Of a stretch of DNA of 64,000 bases, positions 43,045-55,991 are shown one piece after another (positions within the stretch are counted from its first letter, which is position 1; each line of letters begins with the position of its first letter). The DNA comes from Smallanthus sonchifolius. Its lineage: Eukaryota; Streptophyta; Magnoliopsida; Asterales; Asteraceae. Position numbers and translations under genes: made by a program. The notes below the pieces were generated by a model. That model did no database searches. It was not told the DNA's origin and saw nothing but the letters and a program-made list of their open reading frames with translations. The stretch spans positions 96,227,880 to 96,291,879 of the forward strand of contig CM042024.1 of the NCBI GenBank assembly GCA_023525975.1, given 5' to 3'.

Positions 43045-45187
43045 TGTGGCATCCCTGATTTCTATGCCTGATCCTATTATCCTACTTTGTAATCTATTTT
43101 TTTATGCCTCATATCACTCGTGATATCATTTCATTTCTAACTTCTGAGCCTGGTTTAAAGCGAGTATTCTATTGCGCTTTAGAACGGCTTGCTTATTCTA
43201 TTTTAATACTATATCTGATTCTTATGTATATTCTAGAACTTGCTACTTTGGTAACTTTGGATACCTTAGACTCTAATCTAATCAAAACAATTCAAGTTTG
43301 TAACTTCGTTTGACTAAAACAAAATTTCAAAGGTAAAAGTTACACATACGTAAATTTCAGGGTTTATTTTGTAACGTGTTCGAAATCTGGTTAATTTTTA
43401 TAATTTTAATTATATATCATTATTATTATTATAATTTTCAGATTATATATATATATATATATATATATTGTAATATTATTATTTAATTTAATAAATTAAT
43501 TAGAACTTATCTTAATTAAATAAAAACTTAATTCTCATCTTATCCTATTTTTTTTGTATTTGGCCGTAATCCCCATGATTCCCCATTATTTCAAATTTAT
43601 TTCATTAAATTTTATTAAACATAACTAATTATAGTAAAATAATTGCAATTCTAGTCCTAATAACTATTTAATTTTTTGCGAATAAGTCCCTAATCTCACC
43701 CTATAATCAGAGCCTCTATTCCTCATTTATTCTTCGCACCTCAACGATCCTCTAGGGTTCTCTAGCTACCAAAGGTCGTTCTTATCGTCGTTCTTATCAT
43801 CTTTTGGAAGATTCTAGCTTAAATCATTCCATTCTAAGTAAGTTCTTCTTATGTTCTTGCTTGTTCATACTTTTCCTTTCAAAAATTCCTCATAACTAGC
43901 TAGATCTATGATTCCCTAACATGTTTATGTTATAATCATAGACCTATCTAAGATCAAAGGTCCTATTTTAATTAAACTTGTTCAAACTTTTATTTAAAAA
44001 CTTGGTTTTAATCTTTCTTGTTCATTTCAATTTCAACAATCACGTTTTTACTAAAACTCCTTACTTTTAAATTAAACCCCCTCTAATATTCAACTTATAT
44101 CATTTCTATCTTTACTAAACTTATATATTCACTTTAACCCTTATACTTTTCAAACTTACCAAACACACCCTAAACTTGGTCAAGTATACAAATAGAGTAA
44201 CTTTCAAACGAGTATGTAGTTATCTGACAAACATTAAAGTTCTGGCTAGGAAAATACGGGGTTCCGATCCAACCAACTCTTTCCTGGGAACTTTTCTGTT
44301 AGAGGTACTACTCTGGAATGATAACCACTCTAGTATACAACAACCACTTTCAACTAATTACACTGTCAACCCCTCGACTATCCTTAACTTGTTTCTAACG
44401 TAACAAACTTAACTTAGGCAATCCTTAAGGCATTCAATCCAAGTTACTACAAGTTCAAACCCTCTAAACTTACAAGGTGAGATACATAGCCCCTTTTACT
44501 TTTTATCTTTGAGGTGAAAAACATGCTCGTATATCAAAGGTTGTTCAAACTATATCAAACTCAAATACTACTTTTGCAATTTTAATAACAACTTTCTATA
44601 CTTGTAAACTTAAACAGTTTTATACACACTCTACAACAATTAACTTGGGATAAGCCAACGGGAGTAAGTAATAGATCTATGGGCCTGACAAGCCGATCTA
44701 GTTCTTGAGTTGACGAGATACGATATCAACTTGAAACTAGATACACAGAAACTGCAAAACTTGTTATTCATGCTATATCAATACCATGGGAACCCAATCT
44801 TGTCGTTAGGTTTGGTTGAATCGATGTATAAAAGTTGGTTTACTTGTTATTGAAATTTGTTTATGATTTGCAAATCCTTGTTATCTATTATTATGTATCT
44901 ACTTAAACCTATGTTCTCACCAACTTTTTAGTTGACCTATTTTAGCATGTTTTTCAGGTAATGGAAACTAAGTTGATGCTTCGATTACGCTAGGATTTCA
45001 AGGGCTCATGCTTTAGTGGACTTAGCTAGATATTAACAAAAAGAAGATTTATTTATTCTACTTGTATTGTTTGATTTCTTTGTAATCAATGTAATCAACT
45101 ATTCAATTAATAGAAATTTCTTTTGATCATGTGTAATGATTCAATTTCGTCGCCCCCTCGTGTTTCCGCCTTGGCGGGGGTGTGACA
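43045..45187 (+). mobile_element. Solo LTR, Tekay-like Gypsy, 2.1 kb
   Basis: TG...CA ends: starts TGTGGCATCCCTGATTTC, ends ccgccttggcgggggtgtgaca. Perfect 5-bp duplication CAAGT (43040-43044 and 45188-45192) without internal region indicates LTR-LTR recombination. The end resembles that of the chromovirus LTR at 58097-60432 (ccgccgtcggtcggggtgtgaca on its strand). Frames inside (43104, 44176) are not genes. Confidence 0.85.
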
Positions 45188-45434
45188 CAAGTTTCTCACA
45201 ATAAATATTTTATAAATATAGAATGAGTTTTTAAAAGTGGTTATAGATTTTAAAATAACCTATCACCTCCTATAGGTTCTTACACATAAGTTTTGTCACC
45301 GGATCAATTAGTGATAGTCTAAAGGTGTTAAATTTTGTTTAGGTAAACAGACCAATCAGTGACCATATGTTCTATCACCGAAGGCTAACATGTTTCATCT
45401 ATAATACTGTTAATGACAATATGTTGTTAGTCGT

Positions 45435-45840
45435 TGATGCGGGGTCGATAACTCGAATGAGTGACTCGTATTTGAACCGATGGGAATGTGGAAGAAGGGT
45501 ATAAAAAATCCACAACTCACAACAATAATCTTCATAAAACCTTTTTAATAAATTTGTTTTTATTTTAGACTATTGGTTTTATTATTTATTTCAATTAAGT
45601 TTAGATGTTAGTTAATATTTTGGTCACGATCTTTTATTTCATTTATGTATCTAATTAATATATCGGTTACTTTGACAGAACTTAATGTTCAGGCTAATAG
45701 AATAACCTATAAATAAATGCTCATTTATAATGTTTAGGACAATTTTTTTATATATGATAATAATATTTCTCCCATTTGGGTTCTATCTAAACGTTTGCTA
45801 GAATGTATCTAGCACTTTTTATCGCTTCCATTCCGCTTAG
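45435..45840 (+). repeat. 5' LTR of the small non-autonomous element
   Basis: About 406 bp; its end is decayed (ttag versus gtca in the 3' copy). Confidence 0.75.
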
Positions 45841-45872
45841 ATGGCATCAAAGCTTGTAAGTTTCCTGATGGC

Positions 45873-47019
45873 TATATTATGAATGGATTTATATAGAAAA
45901 CCTAGCATAGAAACTACCATTTTGTGTGTTATTTATGTAGGGCTCAAACATGGGATTACACACACAACTGGGGCGTGTTGATCGAGAATTATGGCAGCAA
46001 AAAATGAAGCAAAGGAAGGAAGAATGCTAATTGGGCGTAGCGTAATTTACGGCAGGCAAGAAAAGTTGGGCGTAAAAGACCTCCGTATACAGGCTCGTTT
46101 GGCGTATTTAGAATTGACTCGGCGTAATTTACGGCCAGCCGGCATAAATTACGGCCAGTGACGGTTGTGAGAAGTTTTGAACGGTTTTGGAGGAGTTCTT
46201 TAAGTGTATTCCGAAACTTTTTGAGAGAGGATGATCCCTGGAGGCTAGAGAACGTAGAGGAGACAAGGAGACTTAGTGACAAAGGATTCCAACATCAAAT
46301 CTTCATCAAGTGCTTCCCATAATCGCAACATATCATCATCATCAAGCATGAACATGTGTGGCTAAAACATTTGTGATCATAACCAGGTGTAGGTTTATAA
46401 TTTCGTTAGTTCAATTTGGGTTCTTTTCTGAATTAGACATGAGGTTCATTGTGTTTTGTTAAATGTGATGTTTCTTCATGTGGTTGTTTCTAATACTTGG
46501 TGTTAAAACATGAAATGACTTATTTTGATTCATGTATTATTCTTCATCGGTGTGTAATCGTTAAAGGTTGAATGTGTGTCTGATGTATATGTTCATTGTA
46601 TTGACAATTGCTAGAGATCACTTCGTATAGATTAACTTTATCGGTATCATTCGTTATAAGTTTAGTCATACATGTGAAGGTCCTTCAATTGTACATCAAG
46701 TATTGTTATAATCAAGATTATGTCTATGCGATCTTCTAACTTAGTAAAGAACCTAGATTACTAATTGTGAATTAAAACTGAAACTTGGTTGTGCTCATTC
46801 TCTTTAATTCTGTATTTCAATCTTATTAATTTTAAGTGTATGTTAAATCATAGTAACAATCAATCAAACAACTTTAAGTGCAAAATGGTTTACAATCAGT
46901 TCTTGTTATTCACCGACCACTAACTCTTCGTGGTTCGACACCCTGCTTACCCTAGCTAGTCTTAGGTAATTAGGAACACATAAACTCTTTATCTTTGATC
47001 GGTACTTCGACGCCGATCA
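45873..47019 (+). repeat. 5' LTR of the Athila element (left end deleted)
   Basis: Shares cctagcatagaaactaccat through gacgccgatca with the 3' LTR, which has an extra cgtaaattactcccacc-type segment near 54990. The minus frame 45989-46282 is repeat-borne. Confidence 0.88.
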
Positions 47020-47024
47020 AATTT

Positions 47025-47042
47025 TGGCGCCGTTGCCGGGGA
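47025..47042 (+). promoter_or_regulatory. Primer-binding site, tRNA-Asp type
   Basis: tggcgccgttgccgggga, five bases after the 5' LTR. Confidence 0.8.
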
Positions 47043-47178
47043 GTTGTGCGCTCGGTGTGTAGCTTTAGTTGATTTGTGTTTTCATTAATTCAAAAATCCA
47101 AAAATATCATAAGTGTTATTACTGTTTGTTCTCTATTTCACTGGGTGTACTAGTGTGCAGGTATAATTCATTTTGTGC

Positions 47179-50100
47179 ATGCATACAAGGTTTTCTGGTA
47201 GAGCGTCACCGTTGGCATTTGATCCTGAGATAGAAAGAACAGCAAGAAACAACAGAGTACTTCATAGAGCTTGGTTGACATCTTCATCACGAGGAGTAAA
47301 TTTAAACGAATCAAGTTCAAGTTCGTCTTCGAGTTCACATACTCATTCAATTCAAGCTTCAAATATGGCAGCTCCACAAGATCAGTTCCCACATGGGGGC
47401 TATGATGATTATGATAACAATAATAATCATAAAGATTACAATGTTGGATATAATTAGTGGGATGATTACAACAACAATGAAGGATATAATGAGTGGAACT
47501 ATGGAAATTACAACGATGGACCAAATGGTGGAAATGATGGAGGATACAACAACAATAACTATCAACATGTTCGAGGAGTTGATAGTCATTTTCGTCCTAC
47601 AATTATGAACAATCCATCACCGATCATACCACCACAACATCAAGGTCAACATTTTGAGATTCGTCCTCAATATCTTGCCATCATCCCATCATTTAGAGGT
47701 TTTGCATCGGATGAACCTTACACCTATCTTCAGGAATTTTCTGCTATATGTAGCACTATTGGCAGTCAAGGGTTCACCACGGATGAAGTCAAGCTTTATC
47801 TCTTTCAGTTTTCTCTAAAAGATAAAGCTAAACAATGGTTTACTTCACTTCCATCGGGTAGCATTAGAACATGGGTTGAAATGCAACAAATCTTTTTAGA
47901 TGAATATTATCCAATGAGCAAAACTAGTGAAGCAAGGAATGCTATTAAGTCATTTAGTCAACATGTTGGTGAAGAATTGCATGAAGCTTTCACAAGGTTC
48001 AAAGAGATGTTAAGATTATGTCCTCATCATGATACTCCTCGATGGGAGTTAGTCAAGATCTTTTATGATGGATTAATTCCAAAAGACCGCAGATTTGTGT
48101 ACACTAGTAGTGGCGGTACATTCCTTACACATTCTGAGGATTATGAATGGAACTTTTTGGAAAGGTTAAGTAAGGGATCAAAGACTCAAGCTTCAGCTAG
48201 TAGGAAAGTGAAGTTAACTGCAGGAGTGAAATCAGTAGGTGAGCGTGTCCATAATGATCGAGTTGAGTCATTGGAACGTAAGTTGGATATGATTTGCAAG
48301 AAAATGAGTGGGACTTCAGCAAATATGTCCCAAGTGTATGAGGTTTGTGAAACTTGTGGAGATATTGGCCACACCGCACCAAATTGTATGATGAATTCAG
48401 GAAAGCAAGAAGAGGTGAGTCAAGTCTATGGAAATAAGAAGCCGTTTGATATGAATTCTAACAACTACAACCCTAGTTGGAGGAATCATCCTAATTTGAG
48501 GTATGGTAATGCCTCAAATCAACTCAATCCAAATTTTCAAGGGGCAAATCAAGGAGGTCAACAACAACAGCCACCTCGCCAACAAAATTTCCAAGGAAAT
48601 TATCAAAGGGGCTTCTACAATAAAAACAACTTCAATCAAGGTGGTCAAGGTGGATCGAATCAAGGGCCATCACAACAAAATTTCATAAGGAATTATGAAC
48701 AAAATCAAAATCAATTAGAAGGGAATTCTTCACAAGGCAATGATGATTCGGTGAAATCTCAACTCAATGAGATTATGGGAATGTTGAAGGGTGTGGTGCA
48801 AAAGCAAGAGATCACCGACAAGACGGTTGGTGCCTTATCAAAGCAAATGGGTCAATTAGCCGAGGGTGTGGCTACTCGAGATCAAGGAAAGCTACCAAGT
48901 GATACCACGGTCAATCCTCAACATGGTTCAAATTCTAAGAACACAAGAAATGTGCAAATCAATGAGGTACGTACACTTAGGAGTGACAAAGTTTATAAAA
49001 GTGGTGATGATCATCCACCACAATTCGTTGAAGGTGTGGTGGAAGATGTGGTGGAAGATTCAGATGTTGAGAGTGAGATGGAATCTATTGTGAACAAAAC
49101 CCAAACAAAACAAGTTTTTGAAAATTCAATTAATGAAAAGGTTTTGAAAAGCGATTCTATTATTGCTAAGGAGAAGGTTGTAGAGTCCAAATCCACACCA
49201 TTTCCTTTGGCTTTAGTAGAACCATCAAAGAAGGCATCCGCAAGTAAAAAGGGCCCAAAATCCGAGGAAATATGGGAGATATTCAAACAAGTTAAAATTA
49301 ACTTACCTTTACTTGAAGCAATTAAACAGATTCCATCTTATGCTAAATATTTAAAAGAATTATGCACACAAAAACGTCAAATTAAGCTTCCCAAAAAGCT
49401 TGATGTAACCACACATGTGAATGCCATTTTAACTAGTACTCTTCCACCAAAGATGTCTGATCCAGGAGCACCCTTAATTTCAATTCAAGTGGGTGATTTA
49501 AAAATCAATAGGGCACTCCTAGATCTTGGTGCAAGTGTGAGCATCATCCCAGGAAGTCTTTATGACCAATCTGATTTTGGTCCATTACAAAGAGTCGACA
49601 CCACCATTGTGTTGGCAGATTTATCTCTCAAACTTCCTAGGGGGATGGTCACAGATGTTATAGTCAAAGTGGAAGATTTTTACTATCCAGTTGATTTTCT
49701 TGTGCTTGACTACGAGTCTAATTGTAAGGATAGGCAACCAAATGTCATTTTGGGTCGACCGTTTTTAAGAACCGCAAATACCCAAATCAATTGTGGAAAT
49801 GGGAAGGTTGATATGACTTTTGGAAACCGAAAATTGAGGTTTAATGTTTTTACAAATTCATCTAATTCTCTAGTTGATAATGAATGCTTCATGGCGGACA
49901 TTATTGACGGGTGTGTTCCTCCCCATATATCACAAGGGGATGAAGACACCACCACGGAGAAGTGTTTTTTGTATGACAGGTACAGGTTGGAGGAAATCAA
50001 AGAGTTAATGGAAGAAGAATGCAAGGTTGAAGCAATGGCAATCACAGATGGGAGACCACCATGGACACTACAAGTGGAGAGTTTGCCAAATCACATTGAT

Positions 50101-53056
50101 TCAAAGTTGAAACCATCTCTAGAAGAACCTCCCAAGGTCGAGTTGAAAGAACTTCCCAAACACCTAAAGTATGCATTTCTAGGTGAGAAGCAAACATTGC
50201 CGGTCATCATAGCATCAAATCTGAAAATAAATCAAGAAGATGACCTTCTAAAGGTGTTGAAGAAGCACAAGGCAGCTATTGGTTGGACCATAGCGGATTT
50301 GAAGGGAATAAGCCCTTCCATAGTGATGCACAAGATCATCACCGATGAGAGAGTCAAGCCATCTCGAGATGCACAAAGGCGATTGAATCCAAATATGCGT
50401 GAGGTGGTCAAGAAAGAAGTTTTGAAGTGGCTCGATGCGGGTATTTTCTAGCCAATTTCTGATAGCACGTGGGTGAGTCCTACCCAAACTGTTCCCAAGA
50501 AAGCAGGTATTCAAGTGGTATATGGGGATAACGGTGAGCAAATTGCTACCCGGCCGGTAACCGGGTGGCGGTTTGTATTGATTATAGGAAGTTAAATTCT
50601 GCTACTTCTAAAGATCATTTTCCATTGCCATTTATTGATCAAATTGTTGAAAAACTTGCAGGGCAAAAGTTCTACTGTTTCTTGGATGGGTATTCCGGGT
50701 ATAACCAAATAGCAATTCATCCGGAAGATCAACAAAAGACAACGTTCACATGTCCGTATGGTACTTTCGCATTTAGGCGGATGCCATTCGGTTTGTGTAA
50801 CGCCCCCGCCACCTTCCAAAGGTGCATGATGAGCATATTTTCCGATATGGTCGGGGAGTCTTTAGAGATTTTCATGGACGACTTCTCTATTTTTGGTCAT
50901 TCCTTTGAGATATGTCTTGATGAGTTGGAAAAAGTTTTAAAAAGATGCACCGAAACGAATCTCGTGCTAAGTTGGGAGAAGAGTCATTTCATGGTTCAAG
51001 AAGGAATTGTACTTGGGCATGCGATTTCTCATCGAGGAATTGAAGTTGATCGTGCCAAAGTACAAGTCATTTCTACTCTTCCCCCACCATCCAATGTGAA
51101 GGGTGTTCGATCCTTCTTGGGACATGCCGGCTTCTATCGCCGTTTCATCAAAGATTTTAGTGCAATTTCAAAACCATTGTGCAATTTATTAACAAAAGAT
51201 GCACCATTTATCTTTGATGAGGCATGTATTAAAGCTTTCAATGTGCTTAAACAACATCTAGTTGCAGCCCCTATCTTGCAATCATCTGATTGGTCATTAC
51301 CTTTTGAAATAATGTGTGACGCAAGTGACCACGCGGTTGGGGCTGTTCTAGGGCAAAGGGTGAATAAAAAGCCAGTTGCCATTTACTATGCTAGCAAAAC
51401 TCTTTCAGAAGCTCAACTTAATTATACAACAACCGAGAAAGAATTACTAGCAGTTGTTTATGCACTTGATAAGTTCCGGTCATACATTTGGGGTAGTAAA
51501 GTGATTATTTATTCTGACCATAGTGCAGTGAGATACTTGATGGAGAAAAAGGATGCCAAGCCACGTTTGATTAGGTGGATCCTTTTATTGCAAGAGTTTG
51601 ATTTTGAAGTGAGAGACAAGAAAGGATGTGAAAACGTGGTAGCAGATCATTTGTCAAGAATACCGACACTAAAGGAGGATCACTCAAGAGATATCAATGA
51701 ATCCTTCCCCGATGAGCATTTATTTACTGTTTCTAATTTACCTTGGTATGCTCATATTGTTAATTTCTTGGCTACAGGCAAAACACCGGAATCTTGGCAA
51801 CTTAGGCAAGTGAAACATTTGAGAGCTCAAGCAAAGCAATACATTTGGGATGAACCGGATCTCTTTAAGGTGGGAGCGGACCAAATCATTCGTCGATGTG
51901 TGCCAAATGAGGAAATTCAAAGTGTGTTGGCACATGTGCATTCTTATGCATGTGGTGGGCATTTTAGTGGAAAGAAGACGGGTCATCAGGTTCTATCATG
52001 TGGTCTATTTTGGCCAAGTTTATTTCGTGATGCCTTTAATTATGCTAAACAATGCCCTAAATGTCCACAAGTTGGTGGTATTTCCAAACGAGATAAGATG
52101 CCCATGAAACCCATTCTTGTAGTTGAAATTTTTGATGTTTGGGGCATTGATTTCATGGGCCCATTTTCGAATTCATTTGGAAATCTATTTGTTTTAGTAG
52201 CGGTGGATTATGTATCTAAATGGATTGAAGCAATCGCTACTAAAACAAATGATCATGCTGTGGTTTGCAAATTTGTCCAACAAAACATTTTCACTAGATT
52301 TGGAGTCCCGCGGGTAATCATTAGTGATGGTGGATCCCATTTCAAACATTTCAAATTAGGCAAATTGCTTAAACAGTATGGTGTTCATCACCGTGTTGCT
52401 ACTCCTTATCATCCACAAACAAGTGGGCAAGTTGAGGTTTCTAATAGGCAAATCAAGGACATTTTACAAAAAAGGTGCGACCCGATCGAAAGGATTGGTC
52501 TTTAAGGTTAAATGATGCTTTGTGGGCATATCGGACCGCATTTAAAACACCTATTGGAACAACTCCTTACCGCTTGGTTTATGGGAAAGGATGTCATCTT
52601 CCCGTTGAGATTGCACATCGTGCTTTATGGGCGGTGAAAGCTATGAATGCTGATTATGATGATGCAGGTCATGAGAGAAAGTTGCAATTGTGTGAACTTG
52701 AAGAGTTACGTGATGAAGCTTATGAATGTTCTTCCACATACAAAGCTAGAATGAAGGCGGTACACGATGCTAAATTGAGAAAGAAGACATTTCAAGAAGG
52801 ACAAAATGTGTGGCTTTACAACTCTAAAGTCAAATTCTTTTCGGGAAAATTGAAAAGCAAATGGTTGGGACCATTCACCATCATAAGAATTGGGAAGTTT
52901 GGTGAAATAGAGATTGAAGCTCAAGATGGTGGTAAGAAAAGGCAAGTGGTAAACGGGCATCAGTTAAAACCATTCATCTCCATGGTCGACCATACCGAAG
53001 GGCAATTGGATGTTGTGAACTTTATTGTAGATTCACCAACATATGACACCACTTAA
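47179..53056 (+). pseudogene. Athila Gag-Pol polyprotein, disrupted four times
   Basis: The frame starts at ATG 47179 (MHTRFSGRASPLAFDPEIER). Breaks: TAG at 47455 (context suggests GAG), TAG at 50449 (context suggests TAT), a one-base loss near 50568 and another near 52470. Parts in order: Gag core (SFRGFASDEPYTYLQEF, WFTSLPSGSIRTW), a Cys/His knuckle (CETCGDIGHTAPNC), Gln/Asn-rich linker, protease LLDLGASVSIIP (Athila uses DLGA), reverse transcriptase with FMDD (about 50872-50883), RNase H (FEIMCDASDHAVGA), integrase zinc region (HVHSYACGGHF...C..C) and DDE core (WGIDFMGPF, IISDGGSHF, HPQTSGQVEVSNR), ending near 53056. With these breaks no complete Pol can be translated. Confidence 0.9.
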
Positions 53057-54789
53057 AGAAATCAGGTACTGTCAGGCTGTAGACATTAAATGCAGCGCTA
53101 CACGGGAGGCAACCCGTTTGCATTTTTATTTTTATTTAGTTGCTTTTGTGTTTGTTTCTTGTTCCTTACAATTATCTTGGTCCATGCTCATAATTTTCAT
53201 AGTGCATTGGGACAATGCACCCCTAAGTTGGGGAAAGGAAGAAACCTTTGTATTTATTAAAAAAAAAAGTTAAAAATTATTAGAATGATGGAAGTTATTT
53301 TTTTGAAGTGATCAATGATTCCCTGAGTTAGAGTGTTAGTGCATGAGAAATGATAGGAAACTAACATGTCAAAGTTTAAACAAGAATAATAATTATAGGG
53401 GACTAAAGTATGATTAAATTTTAGTGTGTTGGTAGGCGAATCTCCCTTGAAATCACCCATGCATGTGCTAAATGCTAAGCTGGAGTTTGAAGTGCTTGAT
53501 TCCTCATCCTAATATAAGTGAATCGGTTTCATTATCTATCATAAGAAAAAGAAACTTGTGTGACAATTGCCAAGGTGTGTGGAAATAAAAGCATATCAAT
53601 AAATCGGTTAGATCTTGCAGTTATAATACTAGGCTGTCATGAGCAATGCTCTGTTATGTGGAAGTGATGTCTGTTATTGAACCCTAGTGAGAATTTTCAG
53701 CCAATACACGACTGTCACATCTGTAATCAGTCTTATTCATTTCATGAGGGAAATCTTCAAGTGAATTGCTATCTAGAACTTGCGTATAGTTTGTTCAAGA
53801 TTACAAGTATTCTTGCATATGAATGATAATGGCAACTTAGGTATAACCTTTCATTATTCCATTCTATTGTCTCCCCCACATGCACATATATCCATTAGTC
53901 AGCCAAGCTGAGCCTAATTGTTAAATCTGTCGTTTGATCCAACCTAACTATATAGCCAAGCCATTTGAAGCCTTCTTAAAGTTTGAACCCTAATTAAGCA
54001 TGTGTAATAAGTTTAGATTTTGTTTTTGAAATTATAGAATGTATAGTTTATAGTTTTCATGCCTATGCAAAAAAAAAATTGCAAACTTCTAATAGTTGTA
54101 GTATTAAGTTATGAATCAGTCTAAGAAGAGAATTCTCAAATTATTCTCTATATATATGTAAAAAAACATATATGTTTATATTAATTAGTTTTCTTTCTTT
54201 TTTTTACATATAGTTGAAATTACCATGCTTAATTATTTTAATGAACCACTTGAGCCTTTCTAACCTACCCTTTACCTTGCCCCGTTACAACCCTTGAGAA
54301 GACCATTTGACATATGCATGAGTACAAGCTGTAGTGGAGAAATAAAACTGTATGCAAGCCTATGGAACCTAATTTTCTTGAATTGATGAGTGAAATACTA
54401 AACCTTGAAAGTTGTTGAGAGAGTGATATGAGCAGACTTCCTGTCTAACAAACTTCACTTGCACATAATGGTGCATTCATATGTATTGTTAACTGTTATG
54501 ATATGTATTAGTTGATACTTGAAAATCACAAATCCTTGGTGATGTCTCATTTAAGTTGTTCAAATTTCTTGAGATAAGAAATCTAGATGCCATAATACAA
54601 AGTGCACGTATGGACACATGCGTGTGGTTGACCTTAAGAGAGATAAGCTTAAAAAGGACCATTATATCAACAACTGCGTTTAAGTATGTTAATAGTCCCC
54701 TAAGTTTGAATGAATGTGGATAACTTGACATGTTAGTTGTGATCTCTTTGCAAGCCTTTTTCGGGACGAAAAAGATTTAAGTTGGGGAA
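53057..54789 (+). other. Non-coding region between Athila integrase and 3' LTR
   Basis: No intact frame and no membrane-type envelope protein recognised. It ends in a polypurine tract, aagttggggaa, at about 54779-54789. Confidence 0.6.
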
Positions 54790-55991
54790 TGTGATGTGTT
54801 GGGTAATCCGAGGTGCAAAAATGCTATATTATGAATGAATTTTTATAAAAAACCTAGCATAGAAACTACCATTTTGTGTGTTATTTATGCAGGGCTCAAA
54901 CATGGGATTACACACACAACTGGGGCGTGTTGATCGAGAATTCTGGCAGCAAAAACTGAAGCAAAGGAAGGAAGAATGCTAATTGGGCGTAAATTACTCC
55001 CACCCGGCGTAATTTACGGCAGGCAAGAAAAGTTGGGCGTAAAAGACCTCTGTATACAGGCTCGTTTGGCGTATTTAGAATTGACTCGGCGTAATTTACG
55101 GCCAGCCGGCATAAATTACGGCCAGTGACGGTTGTGAGAAGTTTTGAACGGTTTTGGAGGAGTTCTTTAAGTGTATTCCAAAACTTTTCGAGAGAGGATG
55201 ATCCCTGGAGGCTAGAGAACGTAGAGGAGACAAGGAGACTTAGTGACAAAGGATTCCAACATCAAATCTTCATCAAGTGCTTCCCATAATCGCAACATAT
55301 CATCATCATCATCATCAAGCATGAACATGTGTGGCTAAAACATTTGTGATCATAACCAGGTGTAGGTTTATAATTTCGTTAGTTCAATTTGGGTTCTTTT
55401 CTGAATTAGACATGAGGTTCATTGTGTTTCGTTAAATGTGATGTTTCTTCATGTGGTTGTTTCTAATACTTGGTGTTAAACATGAAATGACTTATTTTGA
55501 TTCATGTATTATTCTTCATCGGTGTGTAATCGTTAAAGGTTGAATGTGTGTCTGATGTATATGTTCATTGTATTGACAATTGCTAGAGATCACTTCGTAT
55601 AGATTAACTTTATCGGTATCATTCGTTATAAGTTTAGTCATACATGTGAAGGTCCTTCAATTGTACATCAAGTATTGTTATAATCAAGATTATGTCTATG
55701 TGATCTTCTAACTTAGTAAAGAACCTAGATTACTAATTGTGAATTAAAACTGAAACTTGGTTGTGCTCATTCTCTTTAATTCTGTATTTCAATCTTATTA
55801 ATTTTAAGTGTATGTTAAATCATAGTAACAATCAATCAAACAACTTTAAGTGCAAAATGGTTTACAATCAGTTCTTGTTATTCACCGACCACTAACTTTT
55901 CGTGGTTCGACACCCTGCTTACCCTAGCTAGTCTTAGGTAATTAGGAACACATAAACTCTTTATCTTTGATCGGTACTTCGACGCCGATCA
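54790..55991 (+). repeat. 3' LTR of the Athila element
   Basis: 1,202 bp, TGTGATGTGTTGGG...CGCCGATCA. The complete copy of the two LTRs. Confidence 0.88.

Larger units (their letters stand above)
41251..45434 (+). repeat. Old LTR-like sequence, interrupted by a solo LTR
   Basis: The start tgttggtgcatacaaatgcactcc resembles a Copia LTR start, and gaaccactataaagcttgcg near 42974 resembles an LTR transcription region. The sequence stops at 43044, where a solo Tekay-like LTR is inserted, and resumes at 45193. No second copy, PBS or coding region was found and the right end is not fixed, so this is tentative. Confidence 0.3.
45873..55991 (+). mobile_element. Athila-type Ty3/Gypsy retrotransposon, 10.1 kb, defective
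   Basis: LTRs about 45873-47019 and 54790-55991 are about 98% alike. The PBS tggcgccgttgccgggga (47025) is the tRNA-Asp type used by Athila. The 3' flank ATGGC (55992-55996) matches 45868-45872. The 5' LTR lacks about the first 35 bp seen in the 3' copy (TGTGATGTGTTGGG...), a small end deletion. Polyprotein order is Gag, protease, reverse transcriptase, RNase H, integrase, with no chromodomain. Between integrase and the 3' LTR lie 1.7 kb of non-coding sequence, where Athila elements may carry an envelope-like frame; none is intact here. Confidence 0.9.

Noticed and set aside
47359..47589. Ile/Val-rich minus-strand frame resembling a membrane protein
   Set aside because: It is the reverse of the Asn/Tyr-rich repetitive part of the Athila Gag; low-complexity codons create the hydrophobic look.
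53057..54789. Envelope-like gene after the Athila integrase
   Set aside because: Some Athila elements carry one, but only short broken frames are present here and none has a convincing membrane segment.
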